Below are positions 15,532-22,921 of a stretch of 38,815 nucleotides of DNA, piece after piece. The stretch lies in contig VGDO01000032.1 of the NCBI GenBank assembly GCA_016869645.1, positions 1 through 38,815 on the forward strand, read 5' to 3'. Position numbers and translations under genes: made by a program. Positions within the stretch are counted from its first letter, which is position 1. Every line of letters begins with the position of its first letter. The notes beneath the pieces are model-generated. The model did not search any database. It saw only the letters and a program-made list of their open reading frames with translations, and was not told the origin of the DNA. This stretch comes from Alphaproteobacteria bacterium (lineage in GTDB: Bacteria > Pseudomonadota > Alphaproteobacteria > SHVW01).

Positions 15532-16865
15532 GCGAGACCGCGATCCTCGTGCTGATGGCGGGGCTGTTCCTGCTGTTCGGCTACATGGGCGTGCCGGTCG
15601 CCTTCGCCATCATGGCGGCCGTCCTGGCGGCGACGGCGTTCACGCCGATCAGCTACCAGTCGATGATCGGCCAGATGTTCCACGGCATCGATGCCGAGAC
15701 GCTGCTGGCTATTCCGTTCTTCCTGATGGTCGGCGAGCTGATGACCTCGGCCGACGTCACCCAGCGCATGATCCGGCTGGCCCAGGTGCTGGTCGGCCAT
15801 CTGCGCGGCGGCCTCGCCCAGGTCGTGACCCTGTTCAGCATGTTCTTTGCCGGCATTTCCGGTTCGTCCGCCGCGGATGTGGCCGTGCTCAGCCGGTCGA
15901 TCGCGCCGGAGATGGACAAGGAGGGCTACGGCCGTGCCTTCATCGCCGCGCTGATCGCATCCGCATCCACGATTGCCAACCTGATCCCGCCCTCGATCAT
16001 GGCGGTGGTCTACGGTGCGACCGGCAATGTCTCGATCGGCGGTCTGTTTCTCGCCGGCGTCGTGCCGGGCGTCATGATCGGAATCGGCCTGATGATCTAC
16101 AGCTACTTCTTCGGACCGATCGGCACCATGAAGAAGCGCGCCAATCTGTGCGATGTCTATCTTGCCGCGCGCGGCGCGGCCCTGCCGATGGTGATCCCCG
16201 TCATCATCATGGGCGGCATCCTGACCGGTTGGTTCACGCCGACCGAGGCCGGCATGGTCGCCGCAGTCTATATCTTGGTCGTGCTGATCCCCATCTACAA
16301 TCGCCAGCATATCTGGCGACTGCCGGCTGACTTCATGTACACCGGCCTGCTCTACGCTCTGCCCCTGGCGCTGGTTGCGGGCGCTTCCGCGTTCGGCTGG
16401 ATGCTGGCCTATCTGCGCGGACCGGACATGGTCGCGGACTCGATCCAGCATTATGCCGGCACCGATCCGCGCATGATCATGCTTCTGCTGGTCCTGCTTT
16501 TCGTCATCGTCGGCGATTTCATCGATGCCGTGCCGGCGATCATCATCTTCATGCCGATCATCAACAAGCTGACTCAGCTCGGCGACATCAACTCCGTGCA
16601 CATGGGGGTCGTCATCATCACGACGCTGGTGTTCGGGCTGCTGACCCCGCCCTATGGGCTGGCGCTCTTGATCGCGGCAAAATTCGTCGGCGTGCCGTTC
16701 TATCGAGCGATGTTCCGATCATTCCCTCTCTACGTCGTGTTCTTTATCACGATCGCATTCACCGTTCTGTTCCCCGAAGTCGTGCTCTGGCTGCCCAAGA
16801 CGCTGCTGCCGGAATCGGTCGGCTGCTTCAAGAATCCGAGCGGAGCGGGCTATATCTGCCCGTAG
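15528..16865 (+). CDS. TRAP transporter large permease (DctM family)
   Basis: The 445-residue protein is the transport subunit of the TRAP system, with about eleven or twelve hydrophobic helices. Conserved stretches include FAGISGSSAADVAVL, ASASTIANLIPPSI and GWFTPTEAGMVAAVY. It begins at a GTG (15528-15530) that overlaps the DctQ stop. Its C-terminal tail (FKNPSGAGYICP) is slightly longer than usual. The system imports an unknown carboxylate; the neighbours suggest an aromatic or alicyclic acid or a 2-oxo acid. It ends 45 bases from the converging dioxygenase gene, with no obvious terminator between. Confidence 0.92.
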   Translation: MSETAILVLMAGLFLLFGYMGVPVAFAIMAAVLAATAFTPISYQSMIGQMFHGIDAETLLAIPFFLMVGELMTSADVTQRMIRLAQVLVGHLRGGLAQVVTLFSMFFAGISGSSAADVAVLSRSIAPEMDKEGYGRAFIAALIASASTIANLIPPSIMAVVYGATGNVSIGGLFLAGVVPGVMIGIGLMIYSYFFGPIGTMKKRANLCDVYLAARGAALPMVIPVIIMGGILTGWFTPTEAGMVAAVYILVVLIPIYNRQHIWRLPADFMYTGLLYALPLALVAGASAFGWMLAYLRGPDMVADSIQHYAGTDPRMIMLLLVLLFVIVGDFIDAVPAIIIFMPIINKLTQLGDINSVHMGVVIITTLVFGLLTPPYGLALLIAAKFVGVPFYRAMFRSFPLYVVFFITIAFTVLFPEVVLWLPKTLLPESVGCFKNPSGAGYICP

Positions 16866-16910
16866 CCGAGCTGCCTAAATGCGGTCGGTGTCTAAGGAGC
16901 GAACTGGCTT

Positions 16911-17891
16911 TCAGCCCCGGTAGCCGCGCCGGCCCTCGTCGCGCAGCCACAGGCGCACGAGGTGGCGTTTGCGCTCGTCCTCGGGCCAGTCGACGAACTC
17001 GGTGCGCGCGTGGCCGGTCGCGCGGTTGTTGACGTATTGGATCTGGCCCGGCCGGAAATCGAGGTCGACGCGCAGCTCCGGCCGGTCGAACACCGCCTCG
17101 ACCGCGTCGATCGCCGCTACCGTCTCGTTGTCCATGCGCTCGTTGCGCAGCTGATAGCCCGCGACGATTTCGCGCACGGCGAGCCGTGCCTTCAGCGTCT
17201 CGCCGGTAAATTCGAAGATCGGCGCCGCGAAGGTCTTGGATTCGCCCTCGTGGTGCTCGGCGTGGCGGTCGTACCAGAACGGCCGGTAGAGTCGCGGCAG
17301 CAGATCGGCATGCTGTTCGAGCAATGCGTTGTGCACGGTGTAGACGCTGACCAGGCGGCTGACGCCGCCCTCCTTGGCGGTCTGCTGGCAGAGCAACGCC
17401 ACGTATTCGGGCGGCGTCTCGTTGTAGGAATTGTCGTTATGGAAGCGCAGATCGACATTGGTCACGGTCGGCCTGATGCCCGAGCCGGGCTTGAGCTTGG
17501 CGCCGGTGTCGCGCACGTCGAAGAACATCTGACCGTTGAGCTTCTGGGCCACGGGCCGCGCCAGCAGGCTCGAAAGGATCCAGTAGAGGCTCACCGATTC
17601 TTCGCGCGTCATCTCGTCCATCGGCAGGCGGTCGAGCACGGCGAACATCGGGCCCTTTTGCGTGCGCCGGCGCACCTCGTCCATCACCTGGCGGCACGCG
17701 TCGAGCTTGTAATCGGCCGGGTTGAGCAGCAGCACGTTCAGCGGTGCGTTGCGCAGCTCGGTCAGCACGGCGCGCAGCTCGTCCTTGGCCGCCTCTGTGA
17801 GGGTCACGATCCAGTCGGCCGGCGTGAGCACGTCGCGTGTCCAGGCCTGGGGGCCGGCAATCTTCTCCGTCAGCATGCGCAGGGTCGTCAT
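16911..17891 (-). CDS. TauD/TfdA family Fe(II)/2-oxoglutarate-dependent dioxygenase
   Basis: The 326-residue protein shows the Fe(II)/2-oxoglutarate site of the TauD/TfdA group: His151-x-Asp153 in LRFHNDNSYN, a distal His294 in NNRATGHARTEF, and Arg313 in RHLVRLWLRDEG for 2-oxoglutarate. Members hydroxylate small acids, phenoxyacetates, sulfonates or carnitine-related compounds, often releasing the product by fragmentation. The N-terminal part resembles the gamma-butyrobetaine/TfdA-like layout of catabolic dioxygenases. It is divergent from the Trp attenuator region and convergent with the TRAP operon. The substrate is unknown, and no strong ribosome binding site precedes the ATG. Confidence 0.87.
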   Translation of the reverse strand: MTTLRMLTEKIAGPQAWTRDVLTPADWIVTLTEAAKDELRAVLTELRNAPLNVLLLNPADYKLDACRQVMDEVRRRTQKGPMFAVLDRLPMDEMTREESVSLYWILSSLLARPVAQKLNGQMFFDVRDTGAKLKPGSGIRPTVTNVDLRFHNDNSYNETPPEYVALLCQQTAKEGGVSRLVSVYTVHNALLEQHADLLPRLYRPFWYDRHAEHHEGESKTFAAPIFEFTGETLKARLAVREIVAGYQLRNERMDNETVAAIDAVEAVFDRPELRVDLDFRPGQIQYVNNRATGHARTEFVDWPEDERKRHLVRLWLRDEGRRGYRG

Positions 17892-17981
17892 GGCACTGGT
17901 TTATCAAGGAAAGATTGATGCGGCAAGCAGGGCGGCGGCCCGCTGTTGCCCTGCAAAGGATATTCTGGCAGGTTACGCGCC

Positions 17982-18032
17982 ATGACGATCGGGAACCGCA
18001 CCTCCAGCCTCGGTTGGTGGCGCTCCGTCTAG
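17982..18032 (+). CDS. Trp-rich leader peptide of trpS ([16 protein letters not shown])
   Basis: A 16-codon frame starts with ATG at 17982 and stops with TAG at 18030-18032. It contains tandem Trp codons TGG TGG at 18015-18020, three codons before the stop. It lies 118 bases upstream of a tryptophanyl-tRNA synthetase gene and is followed at once by alternative hairpins. That is the classic arrangement of a trp attenuator leader peptide: ribosomes stalling at the Trp codons when charged tRNA-Trp is scarce would cover the first pairing segment. The ribosome binding site is weak (AGG nine bases upstream). Codon content and position strongly support it; expression is inferred. Confidence 0.85.
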   Translation: MTIGNRTSSLGWWRSV

Positions 18033-18106
18033 GAGCGGCCCTGTCGTTTCCCATTCCCGAAACAGACTGTGCCGCCGTGGTTCCGGCCGGCACTGTCTTT
18101 CATCTC
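18021..18106 (+). promoter_or_regulatory. Ribosome-mediated transcription attenuator upstream of trpS
   Basis: Four segments give mutually exclusive stems. Segment 1 CGCTCC (18021-18026) pairs with GGAGCG (18032-18037). Segment 2 GCGGCCCTGTC (18035-18045) pairs with GACTGTGCCGC (18065-18075) in 9 of 11 positions. Segment 3 AGACTGTGCCG (18064-18074) pairs with CGGCACTGTCT (18088-18098) in 10 of 11, followed by a short TTTC, as a terminator. A ribosome stalled on the Trp codons would mask segment 1 and favour the 2:3 antiterminator. A further 9-bp pairing, CCGCCGTGG (18072-18080) with CCACGGCGG (18122-18130), ends just before the trpS ribosome binding site. The T-run is short, which is the main weakness. 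Confidence 0.78.
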
Positions 18107-18150
18107 ACACGGTCCAAGGCGCCACGGCGGTCTTTCCAGAGGAGAGATCG

Positions 18151-19194
18151 ATGTCAGCCTTGTCGAAAACGCCCAAGATCGTGCTCACCGGCGACCGTCC
18201 GACCGGACCGCTGCATCTCGGCCATTATGTCGGCTCGCTCAAGAACCGGCTTCGCCTGCAGGACACCCACCGCCAGTACGTGCTGGTTGCCGATGTCCAG
18301 GCTTTGACCGACAACGCCGATGCGCCTAACCGCATCGCGCGCAATGTGGTCGAGGTCGCACTGGACTATCTCGCCGTCGGGATCGACCCGGCCAAGACGA
18401 CGATCTGCGTGCAGTCCTGCCTGCCGGCGCTCGCCGAGCTGACCATGCTCTATCTCAACTACGTGTCGGTCGCGCGCCTGGAGCGCAATCCCACGGTCAA
18501 GGAAGAGATCCGCCAGCGCGGCTTCGAGCGCGACGTGCCGGCGGGCTTCGCCTGCTATCCGGCGGCTCAGGCGGCCGACATCACCGCCTTCCGCGCGACC
18601 CTGGTGCCCGTCGGCGAGGACCAGCTGCCGATGATCGAGCAGACCAACGAGATCGTCCGCCGCATCAACCGCCTCGCCGCGACCGACGTGCTGGTCGAGG
18701 CCATGGCGCTGGTGCCACCGATCGGCCGACTGCCCGGCACGGATGGAAGGGCGAAGATGAGCAAATCGCTCGGCAACGCGATCAGCTTTTCGGCGACCGC
18801 CGACGAGATCCGCGCGGCGGTGCGGCGCATGTACACCGACCCCAACCATCTGCGCGCGTGCGATCCGGGCATGGTCGAGGGCAACGTCGTGTTCACCTAT
18901 CTCGACGCCTTCGACGACGATTCCGACGGCCTCGCGGAGTTGAAGGCGGCCTATTGCCGGGGTGGCGTCGGCGACGCCGCGGTCAAGCGGCGGCTGGCGG
19001 ACATCCTCGAAGCGTTCATTGCGCCGATCCGCGCGCGGCGGCGACACCTCGCCAATGATCGCAGCTACGTCTACGAGGTGCTGCGCGCGGGCACCGAGGC
19101 AGCCGACATGGTGACCGCCGCCACTCTCGGCACCGTCAAGGCCGGTCTTGGGCTGTTCTCCCTGCAGCCGATCGCCGGCTGCCGGGTCGCGTAG
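18151..19194 (+). CDS. trpS: Tryptophanyl-tRNA synthetase, auxiliary (TrpRS II / drug-resistant) type
   Basis: The 347-residue class I synthetase charges tRNA-Trp. HLGH (22-25) and KMSKS (202-206) are both intact, and Asp143 in [11 protein letters not shown] matches the residue that binds the indole nitrogen. The sequence follows the divergent TrpRS II branch exemplified by the second enzyme of Deinococcus radiodurans: [34 protein letters not shown]. The position that is His in the usual VDxHA motif (His43 of Staphylococcus/Bacillus enzymes, where H43N gives indolmycin resistance) is Gln50 here. AGAGGAGA lies five bases before the ATG. The gene stands alone, controlled by a Trp leader, so it is probably an inducible second copy used under Trp starvation or inhibition. 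Whether a housekeeping trpS exists elsewhere cannot be seen. Confidence 0.93.
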   Translation: MSALSKTPKIVLTGDRPTGPLHLGHYVGSLKNRLRLQDTHRQYVLVADVQALTDNADAPNRIARNVVEVALDYLAVGIDPAKTTICVQSCLPALAELTMLYLNYVSVARLERNPTVKEEIRQRGFERDVPAGFACYPAAQAADITAFRATLVPVGEDQLPMIEQTNEIVRRINRLAATDVLVEAMALVPPIGRLPGTDGRAKMSKSLGNAISFSATADEIRAAVRRMYTDPNHLRACDPGMVEGNVVFTYLDAFDDDSDGLAELKAAYCRGGVGDAAVKRRLADILEAFIAPIRARRRHLANDRSYVYEVLRAGTEAADMVTAATLGTVKAGLGLFSLQPIAGCRVA

Positions 19195-19198
19195 ACGC

Positions 19199-20185
19199 TC
19201 AGTTGGTCCCGATTTTCGCGGCCGCCACGATGCGCCGCCACTTGTTGCGCTCGGTTAGAATGAACGCCTCGAAGTCGTCCTGGCTGCCCCCGATCGTATC
19301 AGCGCCCAGCTCGGCGAAGCGCGCCTGCGTATCGGGCTGGGCAAGGAAACGCGAGATATGAGAATTGATCAGGCGGATGGTGTCGCGTGGCGTCGCATGT
19401 GGAGCGACAATGCCGAACCATGCGGATGCGCGATAGTCCGCTACCGTCTCGCCGACGGTTGGCACGTCGGTCAGGGCCGGGGACCGCTTGCGTCCCGTCG
19501 TGGCGAGCGCGCGCAGGCGGCCGTCGCGGATCCATGGCAGGGCGGCCGGCAGGTTCTGGAACGTCATGTCGGCGCCGTTGCTGACCACGGCGCCCATGCC
19601 AGGCGTCAGCGTGTCCCATTTCATCGCCGTCATATCCAGCTCGATGTCGGCGGTCTCGGCCAGCAGGAATGCCGCCAGCGTGTTGGTGCTGGCGAGGTCG
19701 ACACGGGCGATGCGTATGGTGCCGGGTGCGGCTTTGGCCATGGACACCAGATCGGCGATTGACCGCGCCGCGAAGTCAGGCCGCACCAGCAGCACGTTGT
19801 CGACCTCGGCGAGCAGGCAAACCGCGCGAAAGTCGTTCTGCGGGTTGAACGGTAGGTTCCGATAGAAGAGCTGATTGAACGTCACCATGCCCGTGGTGGT
19901 CAGCAGCAGGGTGTGGCCATCGGCCGGCGCCTTTGCGACATGAGCAGCCGCCTTGTTGCCGTCATCGCCGCGGATGGTCGTCACCTCGACCTTGCGGCCG
20001 AATGACTGCTCCAGGCCCGCCGCAACCATGGTCGCGATACGCCCGGCCGCTCCCATCGGCGTGTGGCCAGTGACGATCTTGACCGTGTCGTTCGGGAAGG
20101 CCTGCGCCGAGCCGTGCGACGCTGCGCCCACCAATTGTGTCAAGGCGGCCGCAATGGCGGTGATCAGGTGCAATCTGCCGATCAT
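19199..20185 (-). CDS. Bug/TctC-family tripartite tricarboxylate transporter binding protein
   Basis: This 328-residue periplasmic protein begins with a signal peptide (MIGRLHLITAIAAAL core, cleavage around GSAQAF) and a Bug fold: PNDTVKIVTGHTPMGAAGRI, later DGHTLLLTT and FNPQNDFRAV. Bug proteins bind carboxylates or other small metabolites, and many are orphans without their TctAB membrane partners, as here. The ATG at 20183-20185 was preferred because it opens the signal peptide; an upstream start would add 28 Arg-rich residues. It lies downstream of the acyl-CoA dehydrogenase gene on the same strand and only four bases from the converging trpS stop. Confidence 0.85.
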   Translation of the reverse strand: MIGRLHLITAIAAALTQLVGAASHGSAQAFPNDTVKIVTGHTPMGAAGRIATMVAAGLEQSFGRKVEVTTIRGDDGNKAAAHVAKAPADGHTLLLTTTGMVTFNQLFYRNLPFNPQNDFRAVCLLAEVDNVLLVRPDFAARSIADLVSMAKAAPGTIRIARVDLASTNTLAAFLLAETADIELDMTAMKWDTLTPGMGAVVSNGADMTFQNLPAALPWIRDGRLRALATTGRKRSPALTDVPTVGETVADYRASAWFGIVAPHATPRDTIRLINSHISRFLAQPDTQARFAELGADTIGGSQDDFEAFILTERNKWRRIVAAAKIGTN

Positions 20186-20305
20186 TGCTCGAGAGCCCCG
20201 CGTGCGGCCGGCGTTATTCGAAACATGTCTCGTGCGCCGGCGCACCATGAATGCCGCCAACACTAGCAAGCGGCCGCGTGAGCGGCAATTGGTGCCACGA
20301 CCGAT

Positions 20306-21442
20306 CTAGCTGGCGGCCGTCAGGCCCGCAAACCGCCGCTGGTGCCAGTCGGCGTTGCCGAAACTGGTGTCGATCGCGGTCAGGCGCTTGAAGTAGTGGC
20401 CGATCGGCAGTTCGTCGGTCATGCCCATGCCGCCATGGAGCTGCACGGCCTCCTGGCCGACCAGGCGGCCCTGCCGGCCGGCCTGGACCTTGGCCGCGGC
20501 CGCCGACGCGCGCCCATAGTCCGCGTCGCCGTCGCCGAGCGCGCGCGCCGCCGCCTCGGTCGTCGAGCGCGCCAGCTCGAGCGCCATGAACATGTCGACG
20601 AGGCGGTGCTGCAGCACCTGGAAGCTGCCGATCGGCACGCCGAACTGCTTGCGCGTCTTGAGATACTCGCGCGTTTGGGCGAAAAGCGCGGCCATGGCGC
20701 CGACCGCCTCGGCGGACAGCGCCACGAGCGCCTCGTCGACGGCGGCGACGACGAGATCGTGGCCGGCATCGACCGCACCCAGCACAGCGCTCGCCTCGAC
20801 CGTCACGCCATCGAGCCGCACATCGGCGGCGCGCAGACCGTCGACCGTGCGATAGGGCAGGAGGGTCACGCCCTTGGCGTCGCGCGGCACGAGGAACAGC
20901 GTGATACCCGTGCTATCGGTGGTCTTGCCGCTCGTGCGCGCCGACACGATGATCCGGTCGGCCAGCTGCGCGTGGAAGGCGACGGCCTTGTGGCCGGTGA
21001 GCTTGAAGCCCTTGCCCGATTTCTCGGCGCTTGTTTCGACATGGGCCAGATCGAATCGCGATTTCCTCTCGCCATGGGCAAGCGCCAGCAGAAGTTTGCC
21101 TGACGCGAGGTCCGCCAGCAGCGCGGTCTTGCTACCGCCGCCGCGGCGCAGCAGCCCGCCGCCGAGAATGACGGTTGAAAGATAGGGTTCGACCACGAGA
21201 TGGCGGCCGCAGCCTTCCATGACGATCATGTGCTCGACGGCGCCGCCGCCGAGCCCACCTTGGTCTTCCGGCGTGCCGATGCCGAGCCAGCCGAGCTCGG
21301 CGAACTGCGCCCAGCTCTCGCGGCTGAAGCCGGGATCGGCCGATGCCACGGCACGGCGGTGCTCGAAGGCGTATTCCTTCTCCAGGAAGCGGGCAACGCT
21401 TTCGGCAAGCAGCCGTTGCTCTTCGGTGAATGACAGGTCCAT
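20306..21442 (-). CDS. Acyl-CoA dehydrogenase (FadE-like, subunit 1 of a pair)
   Basis: The 378-residue FAD enzyme starts MDLSFTEEQRLLAESVARFL, typical of acyl-CoA dehydrogenases. It contains the middle domain (HLVVEPYLSTVILGGG, FKLTGHKAVAF) and the C-terminal helical domain TRKQFGVPIGSFQVLQHRL with QLHGGMGMTDELPIGHYFKR. It oxidises an acyl-CoA at C2-C3. It lies downstream of a second dehydrogenase gene on the same strand; adjacent pairs like this often make heteromeric enzymes for cyclic or branched acyl-CoAs (compare FadE28/FadE29 in mycobacterial sterol degradation), but that is inference. Neither protein of the pair has the C-terminal YEGT motif of medium-chain enzymes. Confidence 0.9.
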   Translation of the reverse strand: MDLSFTEEQRLLAESVARFLEKEYAFEHRRAVASADPGFSRESWAQFAELGWLGIGTPEDQGGLGGGAVEHMIVMEGCGRHLVVEPYLSTVILGGGLLRRGGGSKTALLADLASGKLLLALAHGERKSRFDLAHVETSAEKSGKGFKLTGHKAVAFHAQLADRIIVSARTSGKTTDSTGITLFLVPRDAKGVTLLPYRTVDGLRAADVRLDGVTVEASAVLGAVDAGHDLVVAAVDEALVALSAEAVGAMAALFAQTREYLKTRKQFGVPIGSFQVLQHRLVDMFMALELARSTTEAAARALGDGDADYGRASAAAAKVQAGRQGRLVGQEAVQLHGGMGMTDELPIGHYFKRLTAIDTSFGNADWHQRRFAGLTAAS

Positions 21443-21461
21443 CTCTAGTCCTTCACATACG

Positions 21462-21505
21462 CCTCGTGCTGAGCCTTGAGCTTGTCGAAGGGGCGAAGCA
21501 TGAGG
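21462..21505. repeat. REP-like palindrome, CCTCGTGCTGAG...CTTGTCGAAG type
   Basis: The ends CCTCGTGCT and AGCATGAGG pair in 8 of 9 positions around a TTGAGCTTGTCGAAGG core. Together with 21554-21582 in the opposite orientation it forms a BIME-like pair between two dehydrogenase genes. This is the widespread alphaproteobacterial CTGAGCTTGTCGAAGG repeat. Confidence 0.7.
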
Positions 21506-21553
21506 CTGGAGCCGCTTGTTCCACTATTCCAGAATTCTTCCGAGCGGCAGCTT

Positions 21554-21582
21554 CCTCGTTCTTCGACAAGCTCAGGACGAGG
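21554..21582. repeat. REP-like palindrome, inverted relative to the one at 21462
   Basis: CCTCGTTCTTCGACAAGCTCAGGACGAGG has CCTCGT/ACGAGG arms and the core CTTCGACAAGCTCAGG, the reverse complement of the core at 21475-21495 and of 30093-30123. Confidence 0.75.
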
Positions 21583-21605
21583 TCCTAAATGGCGCGCGCA
21601 GTGCG

Positions 21606-22802
21606 TTAGAACCCCAGCATCTGCTTGGCGATGATGTTGCGCTGGATCTCGTTGGAGCCGCCGTAGATCGAGACCTTGCGCCAGTTGAAATAGGTCGGCG
21701 CGAGCGCCGGTGCGTAGGCGGGTCCCGCGGTCTCGCCGTTCCAGCCCGGCTCGAACCATTCGGGATGGTAGGGCAGCGCATAGACGCCGGCCGCCTCGGA
21801 CATGAGCTCGGTCAGCTCCTCCTGGATGAGCGAGCCCTTGATCTTGAGGATCGAGGATTCCGGCCCCGGCGGCTTGCCGGCATTCTCGCCCGAGACCGCG
21901 CGCAGCACGGTCGCCTCGAGCGCCATCAGGTCGATCTCGACGGCCGCGATCCTGGAACTGAACGCCGGATCCTCGATCAGCGGCCGGCCGTCCATCTGCT
22001 CCTGAGCCGCGATCTCCTTGAGCCGGCGCAGCAGGCGGGTCGAGAGACCGACGCGCGCGATGTTCGTGCGCTCGTGGGCGAGCAGATACTTGGCGTAGGT
22101 CCAGCCCTTGCCTTCCTCGCCGATGCGGTTCGCCTTGGGCACGCGCACATTGTCGAAGAACACGGAGTTGATTTCGGCGCCTCCGTCTATTGTGACGATC
22201 GGCGTGACACTCACGCCCGGGCTGTGCATGTCGATCAGCAGGAAGGAGATGCCTTCCTGCTTCTTGCCGTCGCTCCCGGTGCGCACCAGGCAGAACATCA
22301 TGTCCGCGTATTGCGCATAGGTCGTCCAGGTCTTCGAGCCGTTGACGATGTAGTCGTCGCCATCGGAGACCGCGCGCGTCTTGAGCCCGGCGAGGTCGGA
22401 GCCGGCGTCCGGCTCGGAATAACCCTGGCACCACCAGTCCTCGCTCTTGAGGATGCGCGGCAGGAAATGCGCCTTCTGCGCCGGGCTGCCGAACTTGATG
22501 ATGACGGGGCCGACCATGGTGACGCCGAAGGCGATGACCGGCGGCGCCGGCGTGGCGCCCAGCTCGGTATCGAAGATGGCGCGCTGCAGGGTGGTCCAGC
22601 CCGGGCCGCCATGCTCCTTCGGCCAGCCGGGCGCCACCCAGCCCTGCTTGTAGAGGATCGTCTGCCAGCGGACGTAGTCGTCCTTGGTCATGCGCTTGCC
22701 GAGCTCGCAGCGCTCGCGGATATCGGCGGGAACGGCCTTGTCGAGGAAGCCGCGCACCTCGTCGCGAAAGCGCTCATGGGCCGCGTCGAGCTTGATTCTC
22801 AT
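21606..22802 (-). CDS. Acyl-CoA dehydrogenase (FadE-like, subunit 2 of a pair)
   Basis: The 398-residue protein is an acyl-CoA dehydrogenase. Signature stretches are EHGGPGWTTLQRAIF and YSEPDAGSDLAGLKTRA for FAD and substrate contacts, FFDNVRVPKANRIGEEGKGW in the beta domain, AHERTNIARVG with a possible catalytic Glu at the IVD-type position, and IYGGSNEIQRNIIAKQMLGF at the C-terminus. It is a longer, more canonical enzyme than its downstream neighbour, from which it is separated by 163 bases of REP-like sequence. It is divergent from the SDR gene across 119 bases, in which no clear promoter was recognised. Confidence 0.92.
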   Translation of the reverse strand: MRIKLDAAHERFRDEVRGFLDKAVPADIRERCELGKRMTKDDYVRWQTILYKQGWVAPGWPKEHGGPGWTTLQRAIFDTELGATPAPPVIAFGVTMVGPVIIKFGSPAQKAHFLPRILKSEDWWCQGYSEPDAGSDLAGLKTRAVSDGDDYIVNGSKTWTTYAQYADMMFCLVRTGSDGKKQEGISFLLIDMHSPGVSVTPIVTIDGGAEINSVFFDNVRVPKANRIGEEGKGWTYAKYLLAHERTNIARVGLSTRLLRRLKEIAAQEQMDGRPLIEDPAFSSRIAAVEIDLMALEATVLRAVSGENAGKPPGPESSILKIKGSLIQEELTELMSEAAGVYALPYHPEWFEPGWNGETAGPAYAPALAPTYFNWRKVSIYGGSNEIQRNIIAKQMLGF

Positions 22803-22921
22803 GTCGTCTCTCCCAAGCCTGTTCCGTTCCGCGCCACCGACGCTTCGACTATCATCGCAGTCGCCTCCGGGTTCAACCCCCGCCCATCAGACCTGGGGCA
22901 TCCCCAAGGGAGCCCGCGCCG

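Noticed and set aside
18021..18037. CGCTCC-GTCTA-GGAGCG as a free-standing terminator
   Set aside because: It has no T-run and lies inside and just after the leader peptide, where it fits as the 1:2 stem of the attenuator.
17892..18150. T-box riboswitch upstream of trpS
   Set aside because: No T-box consensus sequence or Stem I features were seen. The leader peptide with tandem Trp codons and the 1:2/2:3/3:4 pairing explain the region better.
22306..22316. GCGTATTGCGC as a further copy of the YYGTATKRCGR motif
   Set aside because: It lies inside the acyl-CoA dehydrogenase coding region and fails the pattern at both ends.
22894..22906. TGGGG-CAT-CCCCA palindrome upstream of the SDR gene as an operator
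   Set aside because: The arms are short, of simple G/C composition, and do not recur in the window, so chance is a sufficient explanation.
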